Of a stretch of 35,611 nt of DNA, positions 8,312 to 16,284 are shown one piece after another. The position numbers were made by a program, and so were the translations under genes. This stretch comes from Candidatus Poribacteria bacterium (GTDB lineage: Bacteria > Poribacteria > WGA-4E > WGA-3G), in NCBI GenBank assembly GCA_022394775.1, contig JAGFCB010000078.1, forward strand, positions 1 through 35,611. The letters are read 5' to 3'. Under the pieces are notes generated by a model that was not told the origin of the DNA, made no database searches, and saw only the letters and a list, made by a program, of their open reading frames with translations. How positions within the stretch are numbered: the stretch's first letter is position 1; every line of letters starts with the position of its first letter.

Positions 8312-8429
8312 AGTTAACAGTACTCAGTATTCAGTTAAAGAGGCTTCGTGTGGAAGTCCCAAGAAATGTTCCTGACACAAGTTGTTAACTGAGTCCTGCA
8401 AGGTTGCGTAGCAACCGGACTGACAACTT
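8312..8429. repeat. Interspersed inverted-repeat element, copy 1
   Basis: The left side reads AGTTAACAGTACTCAG with CAGTTAAAG, and the right side reads GTTAACTGAG then GGACTGACAACTT, which pair imperfectly as terminal inverted repeats around a non-coding centre. Related elements lie at 11737-11966 and 13616-13838, with a short one at 33680. It sits just beyond the 3' end of the four-gene membrane cluster. I see no gene between 8206 and 8441. Confidence 0.55.
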
Positions 8430-8441
8430 CTAAAAAAGATG

Positions 8442-9098
8442 TCAAGAGATTATATTGAGCCAATCGCCTAATAAAAAATCAACCCGTTGAATAAGTAACG
8501 CGACACGTCCCATAACCGTATTCCCAAATGCTGAACCGAACCCAATCATGAGAAAAGCGATGCCGACCTTTGAAAGCCATTTGACGGGACCCCGATGCTC
8601 TACTGAGAAGAAAAAATAGGTAAGTGTGCAAACGACTCCAACAACCATAAGGATCGCCTCAAAAATGCCCCAACCGGTGAGTGTACCAGCGTAAATGTCA
8701 GCAAACGGTTCAATTGTTCCCCGCGTCTGTTCAAATATGTTTGCACGCAGCACATTCGGAATCGCAATTCCTGAACCAAATCCGATAAGAATAGCAATTG
8801 GGTAGCGGATTAGCCATGTGTGCCGAGGCGATAAACGGGCAAAAAACAGCAGACCGATACAGATCGGAATTAGTTTGATAAAACCGATAAATGATTCCCC
8901 TGTTACTGCTGCTTCAAAAGGTTTCCAAGCAAACGGGATAAGTCCTTGATAGATAGAGAGGACAATTCCATACCCAACGGATACGCCTACAAAAAGGTGT
9001 TCGGCAAAGCGATAGAACGGGTTATCTTGATAAAGAACGCTGTAGATGGAGAGTGTCAGAAACGCTGCAATCCAAATTCCGATTAAATTCCAATCCAT
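8442..9098 (-). CDS. Conserved six-helix membrane protein (cluster gene 4)
   Basis: About 218 residues with roughly six hydrophobic segments, at about 5-23, 35-54, 70-89, 95-116, 140-165 and 178-200. The loop after helix 1 carries DNPFYRFAEHLFVGVS, which I recall as conserved in hypothetical membrane proteins, but no function is known to me. I place the start at the ATG at 9098, because GGGAGG at 9108-9113 is 9 bp upstream; a TTG at 9101 is the alternative. Only four bases separate it from the stop of the gene before it. It is the last gene of the membrane cluster, and its product presumably assembles with the other three in the inner membrane. Confidence 0.8.
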   Translation of the reverse strand: MDWNLIGIWIAAFLTLSIYSVLYQDNPFYRFAEHLFVGVSVGYGIVLSIYQGLIPFAWKPFEAAVTGESFIGFIKLIPICIGLLFFARLSPRHTWLIRYPIAILIGFGSGIAIPNVLRANIFEQTRGTIEPFADIYAGTLTGWGIFEAILMVVGVVCTLTYFFFSVEHRGPVKWLSKVGIAFLMIGFGSAFGNTVMGRVALLIQRVDFLLGDWLNIIS

Positions 9099-9102
9099 CA
9101 AA

Positions 9103-9903
9103 CTATTCCTCCCGTGACCTATGAATAAAATAAGTTATGTTGCCAACGATTACCAATACCACAATCAACAGATGGACAAACGATTCTACATTTATCCATT
9201 GCATCCCCTTTGCAGGGGCACCTACGAGGTTCTCGTACTCAGCTGCTCCCAAAATTCCAGATAGCAAGCCAACTAACTGCCCTGTCTGCAAATATGGAAA
9301 CATTTGTGCGATAATAACACCTGTCACCCCAGCGGCGATCTTTTGGTTGTACTGCACGTTCGCGTAGATGATCCATGACTCTATCGTATCGCTGGAGGCG
9401 AAATCAACCAGAAGATCAATTTGGTCATAATTCGTAATATTTTGCATCATTGGGATCTCACTAATAGCCGTACCGTTGTAATCAGTATCATATACGCTGG
9501 CGATGTCAGTGCCTATGCCAAGAATCACTTGGACCTCTCCCGGACGATAGCCCAAAAAGACATAATCTTCACCCTCCACAGCCTCTTTTTCTGCGGCGAC
9601 TTCTTGTATAAGGGCACTTATTAAGGTAGGGGCGTCTACAGCCAGTGTAATGCCGATAACACGTATGTCTTTATCGAAACACTGTTTCAACAACGCTTTT
9701 GCCATAGGATTCAGTTCGGCTAAAGAGGAGGGCCCATAATCAAACGCGATCATGATCGTTGACCCGGCAGGAAGAGCTTCAACATAATCATAAAACTTCT
9801 GCGTCGGTTCAGATACTGAGACAGGTAAATTGACGGATAACAGCATCGGGATAATAACCGCTAACGCAACCAAGATAAAAACAATTCGTCGATCCATATT
9901 CAT
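9103..9903 (-). CDS. Bitopic membrane protein with extracytoplasmic domain (cluster gene 3)
   Basis: A 266-residue protein. Hydrophobic helices lie at both ends, about residues 6-24 and 240-259, with the final HRSREE positively charged and probably cytoplasmic. The roughly 210 residues between are mixed alpha/beta and contain IMIAFDYGPSSLAELNPM, VIGITL and VFLGYRPGEVQVILGIG. These suggest a Rossmann-like or periplasmic-binding-like fold, though I cannot assign a family. The ATG at 9903 follows GGAGGAG about 11 bp upstream, and a 6-bp gap separates it from the previous gene. Its place in the compact cluster suggests that it supplies the soluble sensing or binding part of a membrane complex. 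Confidence 0.82.
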   Translation of the reverse strand: MNMDRRIVFILVALAVIIPMLLSVNLPVSVSEPTQKFYDYVEALPAGSTIMIAFDYGPSSLAELNPMAKALLKQCFDKDIRVIGITLAVDAPTLISALIQEVAAEKEAVEGEDYVFLGYRPGEVQVILGIGTDIASVYDTDYNGTAISEIPMMQNITNYDQIDLLVDFASSDTIESWIIYANVQYNQKIAAGVTGVIIAQMFPYLQTGQLVGLLSGILGAAEYENLVGAPAKGMQWINVESFVHLLIVVLVIVGNITYFIHRSREE

Positions 9904-9909
9904 TATGTG

Positions 9910-10560
9910 TTAATCTCCTCCGCCTAAGTATGAACGCTCAATTCCTAATATAATCCGGATAGACTGTGAGATTACGCCCAAACTCACCCCGAGAATAATT
10001 CCACGTCTCGCTGAAAGATTTGGGTTATCCAAAATCCATTGGCGCGCCTCTGATACTTTATCCGCCCAAGGACTCCAAGACATAATTGTGTTCCAAATGA
10101 AATCGCCCATCGGGACGTTCCCCATCATTACCACCACCGCAGTAAGCAGCAACAGGGAAGCTTCAAACGTTCGAGCGCGGAAAGCACGATAGGCTGCTGA
10201 AGCAATGAAGAACGCAAGCAGCGAAAACATTGTTGCATCCATCGGTAGCTGGACGTTGTTGTATAACCACTCAAATATAGAATCCTGTGGTCCAAACCGG
10301 ATACCGATCACGACCATTATAGTAAGCCCCGCAAACACAACGAGACTGTACTGCCAATGTTCTGTTCGGCGACGAATGCGCGTTGTATGCGTCTGAATTA
10401 GCGTTACCGTTGCTAACACTAACGCAAATGGTCCAATAATGAGCACCCAACTGATAACTTCCTCGTAAATCCATTGCGAAACTGAGTGCGGGCTGAATCG
10501 TGTGAAGATCATTGCAATCCCAAAAACAAAGCAGAGCGCTAAAGGGACTTGTCGCTTCAT
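9910..10560 (-). CDS. Polytopic membrane protein (cluster gene 2)
   Basis: About 216 residues with around six hydrophobic stretches, including LALCFVFGIAMIF at the N-terminus, VLIIGPFALVLATVTLI, LVVFAGLTIMVVIGI and LLLLTAVVVMMGNV. I recognise no characterised family. I chose the ATG at 10560 because AGGAGG lies 4-5 bp upstream and overlaps the stop codon (TAG) of the preceding gene. The longer frame starting at 10602 would overlap that gene by 34 bp. The overlapping ribosome site implies translational coupling. The downstream neighbour starts 6 bp after its stop. Confidence 0.8.
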   Translation of the reverse strand: MKRQVPLALCFVFGIAMIFTRFSPHSVSQWIYEEVISWVLIIGPFALVLATVTLIQTHTTRIRRRTEHWQYSLVVFAGLTIMVVIGIRFGPQDSIFEWLYNNVQLPMDATMFSLLAFFIASAAYRAFRARTFEASLLLLTAVVVMMGNVPMGDFIWNTIMSWSPWADKVSEARQWILDNPNLSARRGIILGVSLGVISQSIRIILGIERSYLGGGD

Positions 10561-10568
10561 AAAACCTC

Positions 10569-11714
10569 CTAACTTACCCGCTGTAAGAACGTTGTGATCC
10601 AACTAATACCAGATAATTCAAGTGCCACACCCAATATGATAGCAGCGAAAATAAAAAACTTGCCCCAATCTTGGCCTCTCAGGCTTCCGAGTAACATCGG
10701 TTCTCTGGAAAGGTAAGCACTCGCAGCATAAAGTTCTTCGCCAATTAAGGTGTAGTCACACGCCGCAATAAAAAATGGGAGTTGGTGTTCTGAATCTGTT
10801 CCAGCGATCTGAATAGCACCGACAGAATTACCAGTTTCGGCAAGTATGAGAGATTCAGCGTAGAAGGTCCCTTGTAGAAAGATTGCTGCCGGTTTCTCAC
10901 GTAGCATCATACCTTCTACACCCGCAGCGTACGCGAATTGGCTATTCGTAACAAAAAAGATGTCGTCTTCATTGTAGACATCTGGACGACCTTCTTCAAG
11001 ATAAGCGGTTTTTACCATTTCACGCACGACATTTAGAACAATTGGATCCCGGCACGGAACACGCAATGGGGTCTCATAGTCAGCTGTCCGCCGGGCGACC
11101 TGTCCCAAAATTGTCATACTCGCAATCGTAGCGACACCGCTGACACCACCCAATCCTGTACTGTATAGAATGGAACGCCCCATTTCGGTGGCTCTGCCGA
11201 TGGCTTCATCTACCGCCTCAAGCCCAGGGATGCGTCGAACAAATATATCTTTACCGCTTCGCGCGCTATAGATGTTCCAGACAATTGCTGCAGAAAATAA
11301 AAGCATGGTAATAAACAGGGGGATTTTGCCTGTGTGAAACCATTCCCCTGTCCCTTTAACTGGGGCAGTCTGTTCAGACTCTACTGTTGCCTCTGTTTCG
11401 CCAACCGCACGCACGATGTATGCGTAAGCCGTGCCTTTTTCAATAGCAGCATCAACATAAGTCGTTGTTCCGGCGGGTAACAGTTCACCGATTTCTTCAA
11501 GATCACCGCCTGCAATCTGTCGTAGGATTTGATAGCCGCTGATGCCACTACCCTCAGCTGCCGCGTCCCATTTAATGGTAATACTGGATCCATCATCGTT
11601 GGGTGTATCCATTGCCGTAACGCTTGATGGAGGCGCGAGTCCTTGGCTGAACGCAGTGCCAACGCTTAGGCACAAAACCAAAGTAACGACTATCCATTGA
11701 GTTGTTTTTATCAT
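10569..11714 (-). CDS. Secreted/membrane protein with FN3 and DUF6754-like domain (cluster gene 1)
   Basis: About 381 residues. The signal peptide spans residues 1-24, with a likely cleavage at AFS-Q. A fibronectin type III domain follows (ITIKWDAA, ISGYQILR, TAYAYIVRAVG). A transmembrane helix lies near residues 125-142 (LFITMLLFSAAIVW). Next comes a long region containing PGLEAVDEAIGRATEMG, QVARRTADY, VPCRDPIV, FFVTNSQFAYAAGVEG and TLIGEELYAASAYLSREP, which from memory corresponds to DUF6754. A C-terminal helix ends the chain. No enzymatic motif is evident. I prefer the ATG at 11714, which starts directly at the signal peptide, over a TTG at 11732. It leads the cluster, so promoter control would lie in the repeat-rich gap upstream (11737-11966). 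Confidence 0.82.
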   Translation of the reverse strand: MIKTTQWIVVTLVLCLSVGTAFSQGLAPPSSVTAMDTPNDDGSSITIKWDAAAEGSGISGYQILRQIAGGDLEEIGELLPAGTTTYVDAAIEKGTAYAYIVRAVGETEATVESEQTAPVKGTGEWFHTGKIPLFITMLLFSAAIVWNIYSARSGKDIFVRRIPGLEAVDEAIGRATEMGRSILYSTGLGGVSGVATIASMTILGQVARRTADYETPLRVPCRDPIVLNVVREMVKTAYLEEGRPDVYNEDDIFFVTNSQFAYAAGVEGMMLREKPAAIFLQGTFYAESLILAETGNSVGAIQIAGTDSEHQLPFFIAACDYTLIGEELYAASAYLSREPMLLGSLRGQDWGKFFIFAAIILGVALELSGISWITTFLQRVS

Positions 11715-11736
11715 AAATGTTATATTCCTCAAGAGT

Positions 11737-11966
11737 AGTTATCAGTACGGCGAGTACGCCTTTCAGTTATCAGTACTCAGTTAAGAGTGCCTCGCAGTGA
11801 GAGTCGGATGAAACGACAGCACTGCGTTTTGAAACGACAGCACTGCGTTTTGAAACGACAGCACTGCGTTTTGAAACGACAGCACTGCGTTTTCATCAAG
11901 TCTTTCTCTTACTTAACTGAGGACTGAAAGATTTTTCGCAGAAAAATCGTACTGAAAACTGACAAC
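11737..11966. repeat. Interspersed inverted-repeat element, copy 2
   Basis: The left end has AGTTATCAGT copies with CAGTTAAG, and the right end has CTTAACTGAGGACTGAAAG, then ACTGAAAACTGACAACTA. It contains the GGCGAGTACGCC core at 11749-11760, a 21-bp tandem repeat at 11810-11893 and a small hairpin, GATTTTT/AAAAATC, at 11930-11948. It fills the whole gap between aroB and the membrane cluster, and no gene is seen in it. Confidence 0.6.
11810..11893. repeat. Four perfect 21-bp tandem repeats
   Basis: A 21-bp unit, beginning GAAACGACAG and ending CACTGCGTTTT, is repeated four times without a mismatch (11810-11830, 11831-11851, 11852-11872, 11873-11893). There are no spacers, so it is not CRISPR. 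Twenty-one bp is two helical turns, so every copy faces the same side of the DNA. It lies 96-179 bp upstream of the first gene of the membrane cluster. Perfect identity implies recent expansion or selection. Confidence 0.9.
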
Positions 11967-11969
11967 TAT

Positions 11970-13058
11970 TTAAAAACACTGCGATATGGCTTCTAAAACG
12001 TGCTGGTCCTCTATATCGTTTCGGATGACAACTTCTCCAATACATGTCGGCAAGATGAGGCGGAGTTTACCGCCGAGTGTCTTTTTGTCTAAATACATCG
12101 CATCGTATATTGTTTCTGGCGTTAGGTCGGGCGGGAACGTGAGCGGCAATTTCGCACGGTTTAAAAGTGTGCGTTGCCGTTGGGAATCGGTTTCAGAGAA
12201 CATCCCCAAATTAACGGCTAATTGCGCCGCACAGTTCATGCCAATAGAGACCGCTTCGCCGTGTCGATACCTGTTGTAATGTGTCAATGCCTCAAGTGCG
12301 TGTCCAAAAGTATGTCCGTAGTTAAGCACCATCCGTAAGTTGTTTTCTTTTTCATCTTTCGCTACGATTTCCGCCTTGTTAAGGCACGCACTTGAAATCA
12401 TTTCAATAAGCGTAGCATCTTCTAAATTCAGGATAGCCTCTAAGTTCTCTTCAACCATTTTAAACAACGATTCATTTCGGATAACTCCCATCTTGATAAC
12501 TTCGATAAGTCCTGAACGAATGTCGCGTTGTGGTAAAGTTTTGAGAGTATCTACGTCGATGAGCACCAATTTCGGTTGATGGAATGCACCGATCAGGTTC
12601 TTGCCTTTTGGGTGATTAATCGCCGTCTTGCCGCCGACACTTGCATCAACCTGTGCCTGCAGCGTCGTTGGGATCTGGACGTAACGGATACCACGCATAT
12701 ACACCGATGCCGCAAAACCGCCTAAGTCACCGATGACACCGCCACCCAGCGCAATAAGCGTTGAACCGCGGTCCAGTTGATGTGCGACCAAGCTATCCTG
12801 TATGCGGGAAAACTGTGTTAACGATTTGCTTTCTTCGCCAGCGGGAACCTCAATTATATTGACATCAAGCTTCGAATCTACAAGGCTTTGGTGGACGACA
12901 GGCACGTACCGCGCTTTAACAAACGAATCCGTAACGATAAGCACTTTATTTGATTTTATATGTGGTGTGAGATGTTCTCCAACTCGGTTCAGAAGTCCTG
13001 TTCCTACAACAATTGGGTAACTATCATTTTCGAGTGCTACATGTAAAGTTTTCGTCAT
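11970..13058 (-). CDS. aroB: 3-dehydroquinate synthase
   Basis: A 362-residue AroB of normal length, catalysing the NAD- and divalent-metal-dependent cyclisation of DAHP to 3-dehydroquinate, step 2 of the shikimate pathway, in the cytoplasm. The nucleotide site is visible in GGGVIGDLGGFAAS, followed by QIPTTLQAQVDASVGGKTA. The metal ligands are the Glu in RSGLIEVIK and the His residues in NYGHTFGHALE and HGEAVSIGM. The ATG at 13058 overlaps the aroK stop codon as ATGA, so translation is coupled. Nothing unusual is seen in the active site. A repeat element follows the stop. Confidence 0.97.
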   Translation of the reverse strand: MTKTLHVALENDSYPIVVGTGLLNRVGEHLTPHIKSNKVLIVTDSFVKARYVPVVHQSLVDSKLDVNIIEVPAGEESKSLTQFSRIQDSLVAHQLDRGSTLIALGGGVIGDLGGFAASVYMRGIRYVQIPTTLQAQVDASVGGKTAINHPKGKNLIGAFHQPKLVLIDVDTLKTLPQRDIRSGLIEVIKMGVIRNESLFKMVEENLEAILNLEDATLIEMISSACLNKAEIVAKDEKENNLRMVLNYGHTFGHALEALTHYNRYRHGEAVSIGMNCAAQLAVNLGMFSETDSQRQRTLLNRAKLPLTFPPDLTPETIYDAMYLDKKTLGGKLRLILPTCIGEVVIRNDIEDQHVLEAISQCF

Positions 13059-13597
13059 GTTGAGTCTCTAACACTTTTCGCAAATACCCGTTTGATATAC
13101 GCCATAACCTCTCCGAACGAGCGTCCTGTTGTTTCCACCATATAATCGGCTTTTGCATAATAGGGGTGTCGTTCTTCGAGCATAGAACGGATCTTCGCGA
13201 GGGCATCTGGAGTCTGAAGTAAGGGACGATGCGATTGATGTCGAACGCGTTGATAGATCTCTTCTGCTGTCGCTGTTAGGCAAAAAATGATACCGTTTCG
13301 CCTGAGTTCTACCATATTGGTTTCTTTCAAGACAACACCGCCACCAGTGGAGATAATGTGGTTATCCAGTTTTGATACTTTACGAACCGCTTCGCTTTCA
13401 AGCTCTCTAAAGGTGGGTTCTCCGTCTTCCGAGAATATATCGCTGATACGCCGCCGGCTATCACGTTCGATGACATCGTCTGTATCCACATAGCGCATCC
13501 GAAGTTGCGTGGAAAGCCGTCTACCTATGGAGGTTTTTCCGGTTCCCATGAAACCGACAAGCACAATGTTGGGCGTTTTTTTTTCTTCTCGTTCCAC
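13055..13597 (-). CDS. aroK: Shikimate kinase
   Basis: A 180-residue P-loop kinase that phosphorylates shikimate with ATP, step 5 of the shikimate pathway. Walker A is GFMGTGKTSIG near residues 15-25. The shikimate-binding DTDD follows near residue 38. STGGGVVL is the characteristic GGGxx loop, and HRPLL carries the LID-region arginine. Start is GTG at 13597 with AAGGTGG just upstream. Its last four bases overlap the aroB start (ATGA), a common aroK-aroB arrangement. The gene is preceded by a repeat-filled gap (13616-13838), so the promoter was not located. Confidence 0.96.
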   Translation of the reverse strand: MEREEKKTPNIVLVGFMGTGKTSIGRRLSTQLRMRYVDTDDVIERDSRRRISDIFSEDGEPTFRELESEAVRKVSKLDNHIISTGGGVVLKETNMVELRRNGIIFCLTATAEEIYQRVRHQSHRPLLQTPDALAKIRSMLEERHPYYAKADYMVETTGRSFGEVMAYIKRVFAKSVRDST

Positions 13598-13615
13598 CTG
13601 TTCCCACCTTTTAAT

Positions 13616-13838
13616 AGTTATCGGTTATCAGTTATCAGTCGTCAGTTAAAGCGGTTATTGGTGACAATTTTTCTCCAAAGTCCTCCAAGTGGAGGTAGTT
13701 TGTTCTGGGCGAGTACGCCGCAAACTTGTTAAGTTGTGCCAAGTAGTTATAAGTTAATTTGCTTGTGGCAGTCCAGTTCATTGTATCTGTCCCACAAACC
13801 CTCTTAACTGAAAACTGAAAACTGAAAACTGAAAACCA
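13616..13838. repeat. Interspersed inverted-repeat element, copy 3
   Basis: Left: AGTTATCGGTTATCAGTTAT, then CAGTCGTCAGTTAAAG. Right: CTTAACTGAAAACTGAAAAC, continued by further ACTGAAA units. The two sides are imperfect inverted repeats, each built from tandem 7-bp units. The centre contains CTGGGCGAGTACGCCGCAAA (13705-13724), the core shared with 11749, 29802 and 31883. Apart from the promoter at 13872-13900, the stretch 13598-13945 holds no gene. Confidence 0.6.
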
Positions 13839-13871
13839 TTATACTGTTTTTGGGAAATATTGTAAAGGTTT

Positions 13872-13900
13872 TTGCATGAATTTTTGAGGTATGGTATAAT
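13872..13900 (+). promoter_or_regulatory. Sigma-70 promoter for the GNAT-glycosyltransferase pair
   Basis: TTGCAT (13872-13877), 17-bp spacer, then a perfect TATAAT (13895-13900). Predicted start near 13907, about 40 bp before the ATG at 13946. Confidence 0.72.
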
Positions 13901-13945
13901 CACAGCTAACTGGCAACCCTATTGCACACCAGAAGGAGAGGGCAG

Positions 13946-14542
13946 ATGGCGCGACAACTTAGGATGGTCCGTCCCAATTTAGAAGATTTACCGGAACTTG
14001 AACTTCCCGTAGGTTACGGGATGCGCACCTATCGCAAAGGGGATGAGGTACACTGGGCACGTATCATCAGTGACTCGTTTGGTGGTAGAGAACGTACTGC
14101 ACAAGATACGGAAAATGAAATTACAAACAGGGATGTATTTGTTCCTGATGGATTCTACTTCGCAACGCATCGTGATGTCCCTGTTGGAACTGCCTGCGCT
14201 TGGCGGCAATCTGTTGATGAACAGGATGTCGGATATGTGCACATGGTAGGTGTTGTTGCTGAACATACCGGACACAAACTCGGAAAATGGGTATCACTCG
14301 CTGTCCTCTGTTACTTTCGGGACAATAACTTCAAATGTTCGATGTTGGACACCGACGATTTTCGTGTTCCTGCCATCAAAACCTATCTAAATTTAGGGTT
14401 CATACCTGTTTATGTTGAAGCAGAGCAATCAGAGCGGTGGCGAAATATCTTTGAAAAATTGGAACTGGCACATCCATCAGCACAGATCGCAAACGTTAGA
14501 GAAATGCTCTCTGAGGCGTTATGGGCGAAAGTCTCAGCTTGA
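13946..14542 (+). CDS. GNAT family N-acetyltransferase
   Basis: About 198 residues. The acetyl-CoA pyrophosphate-binding segment is visible as HMVGVVAEHTGHKLGKWVSL, followed by an alpha helix and then LDTDDFRVPAIKTYLNLGF, the conserved NxxAxxxYxxxGF-like ending. It would transfer an acetyl (or other acyl) group to an amine; the acceptor is unknown. I start at the ATG at 13946, eight residues inside a longer frame that begins with TTG at 13922, because AAGGAGAG lies 5-6 bp upstream. A good sigma-70 promoter precedes it. The stop lies 7 bp before the glycosyltransferase start, so the two are probably one operon and may modify the same surface product. Confidence 0.85.
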   Translation: MARQLRMVRPNLEDLPELELPVGYGMRTYRKGDEVHWARIISDSFGGRERTAQDTENEITNRDVFVPDGFYFATHRDVPVGTACAWRQSVDEQDVGYVHMVGVVAEHTGHKLGKWVSLAVLCYFRDNNFKCSMLDTDDFRVPAIKTYLNLGFIPVYVEAEQSERWRNIFEKLELAHPSAQIANVREMLSEALWAKVSA

Positions 14543-14549
14543 AGGTATA

Positions 14550-16247
14550 GTGGAAGATCAACTCAGAATGAGATTGCTGCTCGCGGTGAAGAACTTTTTT
14601 AGTGTGCCCAGCAACTTCGTTATATTGGCGATTCTTATCGCCGGTTTCGGTTTGCGTGTTGTCGGTGTAAATGTTGGACTGCCTGAAGCACCGGATCCAC
14701 GGGAAGTAATTATTGCACAAGATGTGCTGAACCTCATCCATTTCACTGCCCCTCCACAGACCTACAACTGGCCAGGAACCGCATGGTTTTACATCATCGC
14801 GGCGATAGGCAAATTGCTCTCGATCTGCGGCTTGCATCTAACCGAAGCGCGCGTCATCCTATTGGCGCGTTGTATCAACACCTTCTTATCTACTGCGACA
14901 CTCTGGTTCACTTATGCGCTTGGACAGTGCGTTTCTAACAGACGCGTCGGTCAAATTGCAGCCGGATTGCTCGCTGTATCGATGTTACATGCCACCAATG
15001 AATCGCGTTTCGCACTCGTTGACATCCCCGCGACTTTCTGTGTAACCTTGTTTCTCTGGATTGCCCTGCGTGCTCGCTTCTCTTCATCTGCGTTTACACT
15101 GCGGACTGCTGTGTGGCTTGGTATCATTGCCGGTGTCGGCTTCGCAGTCAAATTTACGACTGTTTTTGTCGGTTTTTCGCTGTTAATCTTCATTGGGACC
15201 GATCGTTTTTATAGAAGGTTCGCAACAATTACCGGTGTTGCAGCCTTAACCTTCACGCTCCTATGTCCTTACTGGCTCATTGATCTAATTTCACCAGCGT
15301 GGAATCTTTTCTTTTCAGATTTTTGGTATGAAGCCACGCACTACCACCAAGGACATTTTGGTCTCATTTCCACAGCAGAATCAGGGTGGTTACAACGGTT
15401 TACCTACATACTCGTGCTGCTGAAATGGGGAATGGGATTGCCACTTGCACTGCTCGTCGGTTTTGGAGTGGTGCGTGCATTTCCTTCGCTTAAAAGCAGC
15501 GTTAACACGGAAGCATTTCTGCTCGCTTTTGTTGTGCCGTATCTATTGTTTATCGGGATACACAAAGTCAAATTTGCTCGTCATCTACTCATACTCTACC
15601 CGGCACTTATGGTACTTGCTGCTGTAGCACTCACGCACCTTCCAAACCCCGTTAAACTTCTTTTCAAGTTCTCACGCACATCAGAAAAAGATACGCCACA
15701 TCTTACGGAAGGCGTCTACAAGGCGCGTAGTGTGTTTGAAAGATGGATTGGCGGCATCGTCGTAGGAAGTGTTGTTATGCTTTATTCGTTGGTGTATACA
15801 GCTGCTTTTGCGGGAATCCTGCTTACAAAACCGACGAAATTGGAAGCAGCTGAGTGGCTGTCCATGCACATTCCACAGGAGGCGTCTATTTCCGGCGCAC
15901 CAGAAGTCTTGTTCAACTGGCTGCTCCCAGAATTGGAGTTAGAGGCAGCAGATGAAACCGCAGAATGGGTACTCGTCCTTGTCCCCGATCTTGAGGTGTT
16001 CCAAAAATACCGAGGACAGCCTCAGCATTATCAAAAAGAGGATTGGTACCCGCTCAGCGAGATTAAATTGGAGGAGACGCTGGCGTTTTATGATCGAATT
16101 TTAGGGGATGGAAGTCCATATCAACTGCACAAGACGTTCCGACGGACACCGCAGTTTTTCAGCATGCAGATATCAGATAACGGGGCACCATTTCCGATGC
16201 GAGCCCTCGCGCACCCTGAATTCCATCTCTATCGTCGCGCTGATTAA
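14550..16247 (+). CDS. GT-C glycosyltransferase, PMT/ArnT-like (family 39 type)
   Basis: About 565 residues with ten or more hydrophobic segments over the first 400 residues and a short soluble C-terminus. After the first helix (NFVILAILIAGFGLRVVG) the first extracytoplasmic loop carries LPEAPDPRE, the place of the catalytic acidic motif in dolichyl- or undecaprenyl-phosphate-sugar transferases. The next segment has NWPGTAWFY, also typical. It probably transfers a sugar from a lipid-phosphate donor to a protein or lipid on the outer face of the inner membrane; the acceptor is unknown. The open frame extends back to 14412, but that part overlaps the GNAT gene. I use GTG at 14550 with GAAGG just before it; ATG at 14568 is an alternative. 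Confidence 0.83.
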   Translation: MEDQLRMRLLLAVKNFFSVPSNFVILAILIAGFGLRVVGVNVGLPEAPDPREVIIAQDVLNLIHFTAPPQTYNWPGTAWFYIIAAIGKLLSICGLHLTEARVILLARCINTFLSTATLWFTYALGQCVSNRRVGQIAAGLLAVSMLHATNESRFALVDIPATFCVTLFLWIALRARFSSSAFTLRTAVWLGIIAGVGFAVKFTTVFVGFSLLIFIGTDRFYRRFATITGVAALTFTLLCPYWLIDLISPAWNLFFSDFWYEATHYHQGHFGLISTAESGWLQRFTYILVLLKWGMGLPLALLVGFGVVRAFPSLKSSVNTEAFLLAFVVPYLLFIGIHKVKFARHLLILYPALMVLAAVALTHLPNPVKLLFKFSRTSEKDTPHLTEGVYKARSVFERWIGGIVVGSVVMLYSLVYTAAFAGILLTKPTKLEAAEWLSMHIPQEASISGAPEVLFNWLLPELELEAADETAEWVLVLVPDLEVFQKYRGQPQHYQKEDWYPLSEIKLEETLAFYDRILGDGSPYQLHKTFRRTPQFFSMQISDNGAPFPMRALAHPEFHLYRRAD

Positions 16248-16258
16248 AGAGTAGCGTA

Positions 16259-16284
16259 AGATGTGCCGGATTGCCCGCGCATCT
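16259..16284. terminator. Weak bidirectional hairpin between convergent genes
   Basis: AGATGTGC (16259-16266) pairs with GCGCATCT (16277-16284) with one G-U pair and a 10-nt loop. It lies between the convergent glycosyltransferase and adenylate-kinase-like stops and touches the latter. There is no T-run, so terminator function is uncertain. Confidence 0.3.

Noticed and set aside
11810..11893. CRISPR array
   Set aside because: The 21-bp units are directly adjacent with no spacers, and no cas gene is present in the window.
14412..14549. N-terminal extension of the glycosyltransferase frame
   Set aside because: It overlaps the GNAT gene for most of its length, its translation is polar and unlike a GT-C N-terminus, and later starts have ribosome-site support.
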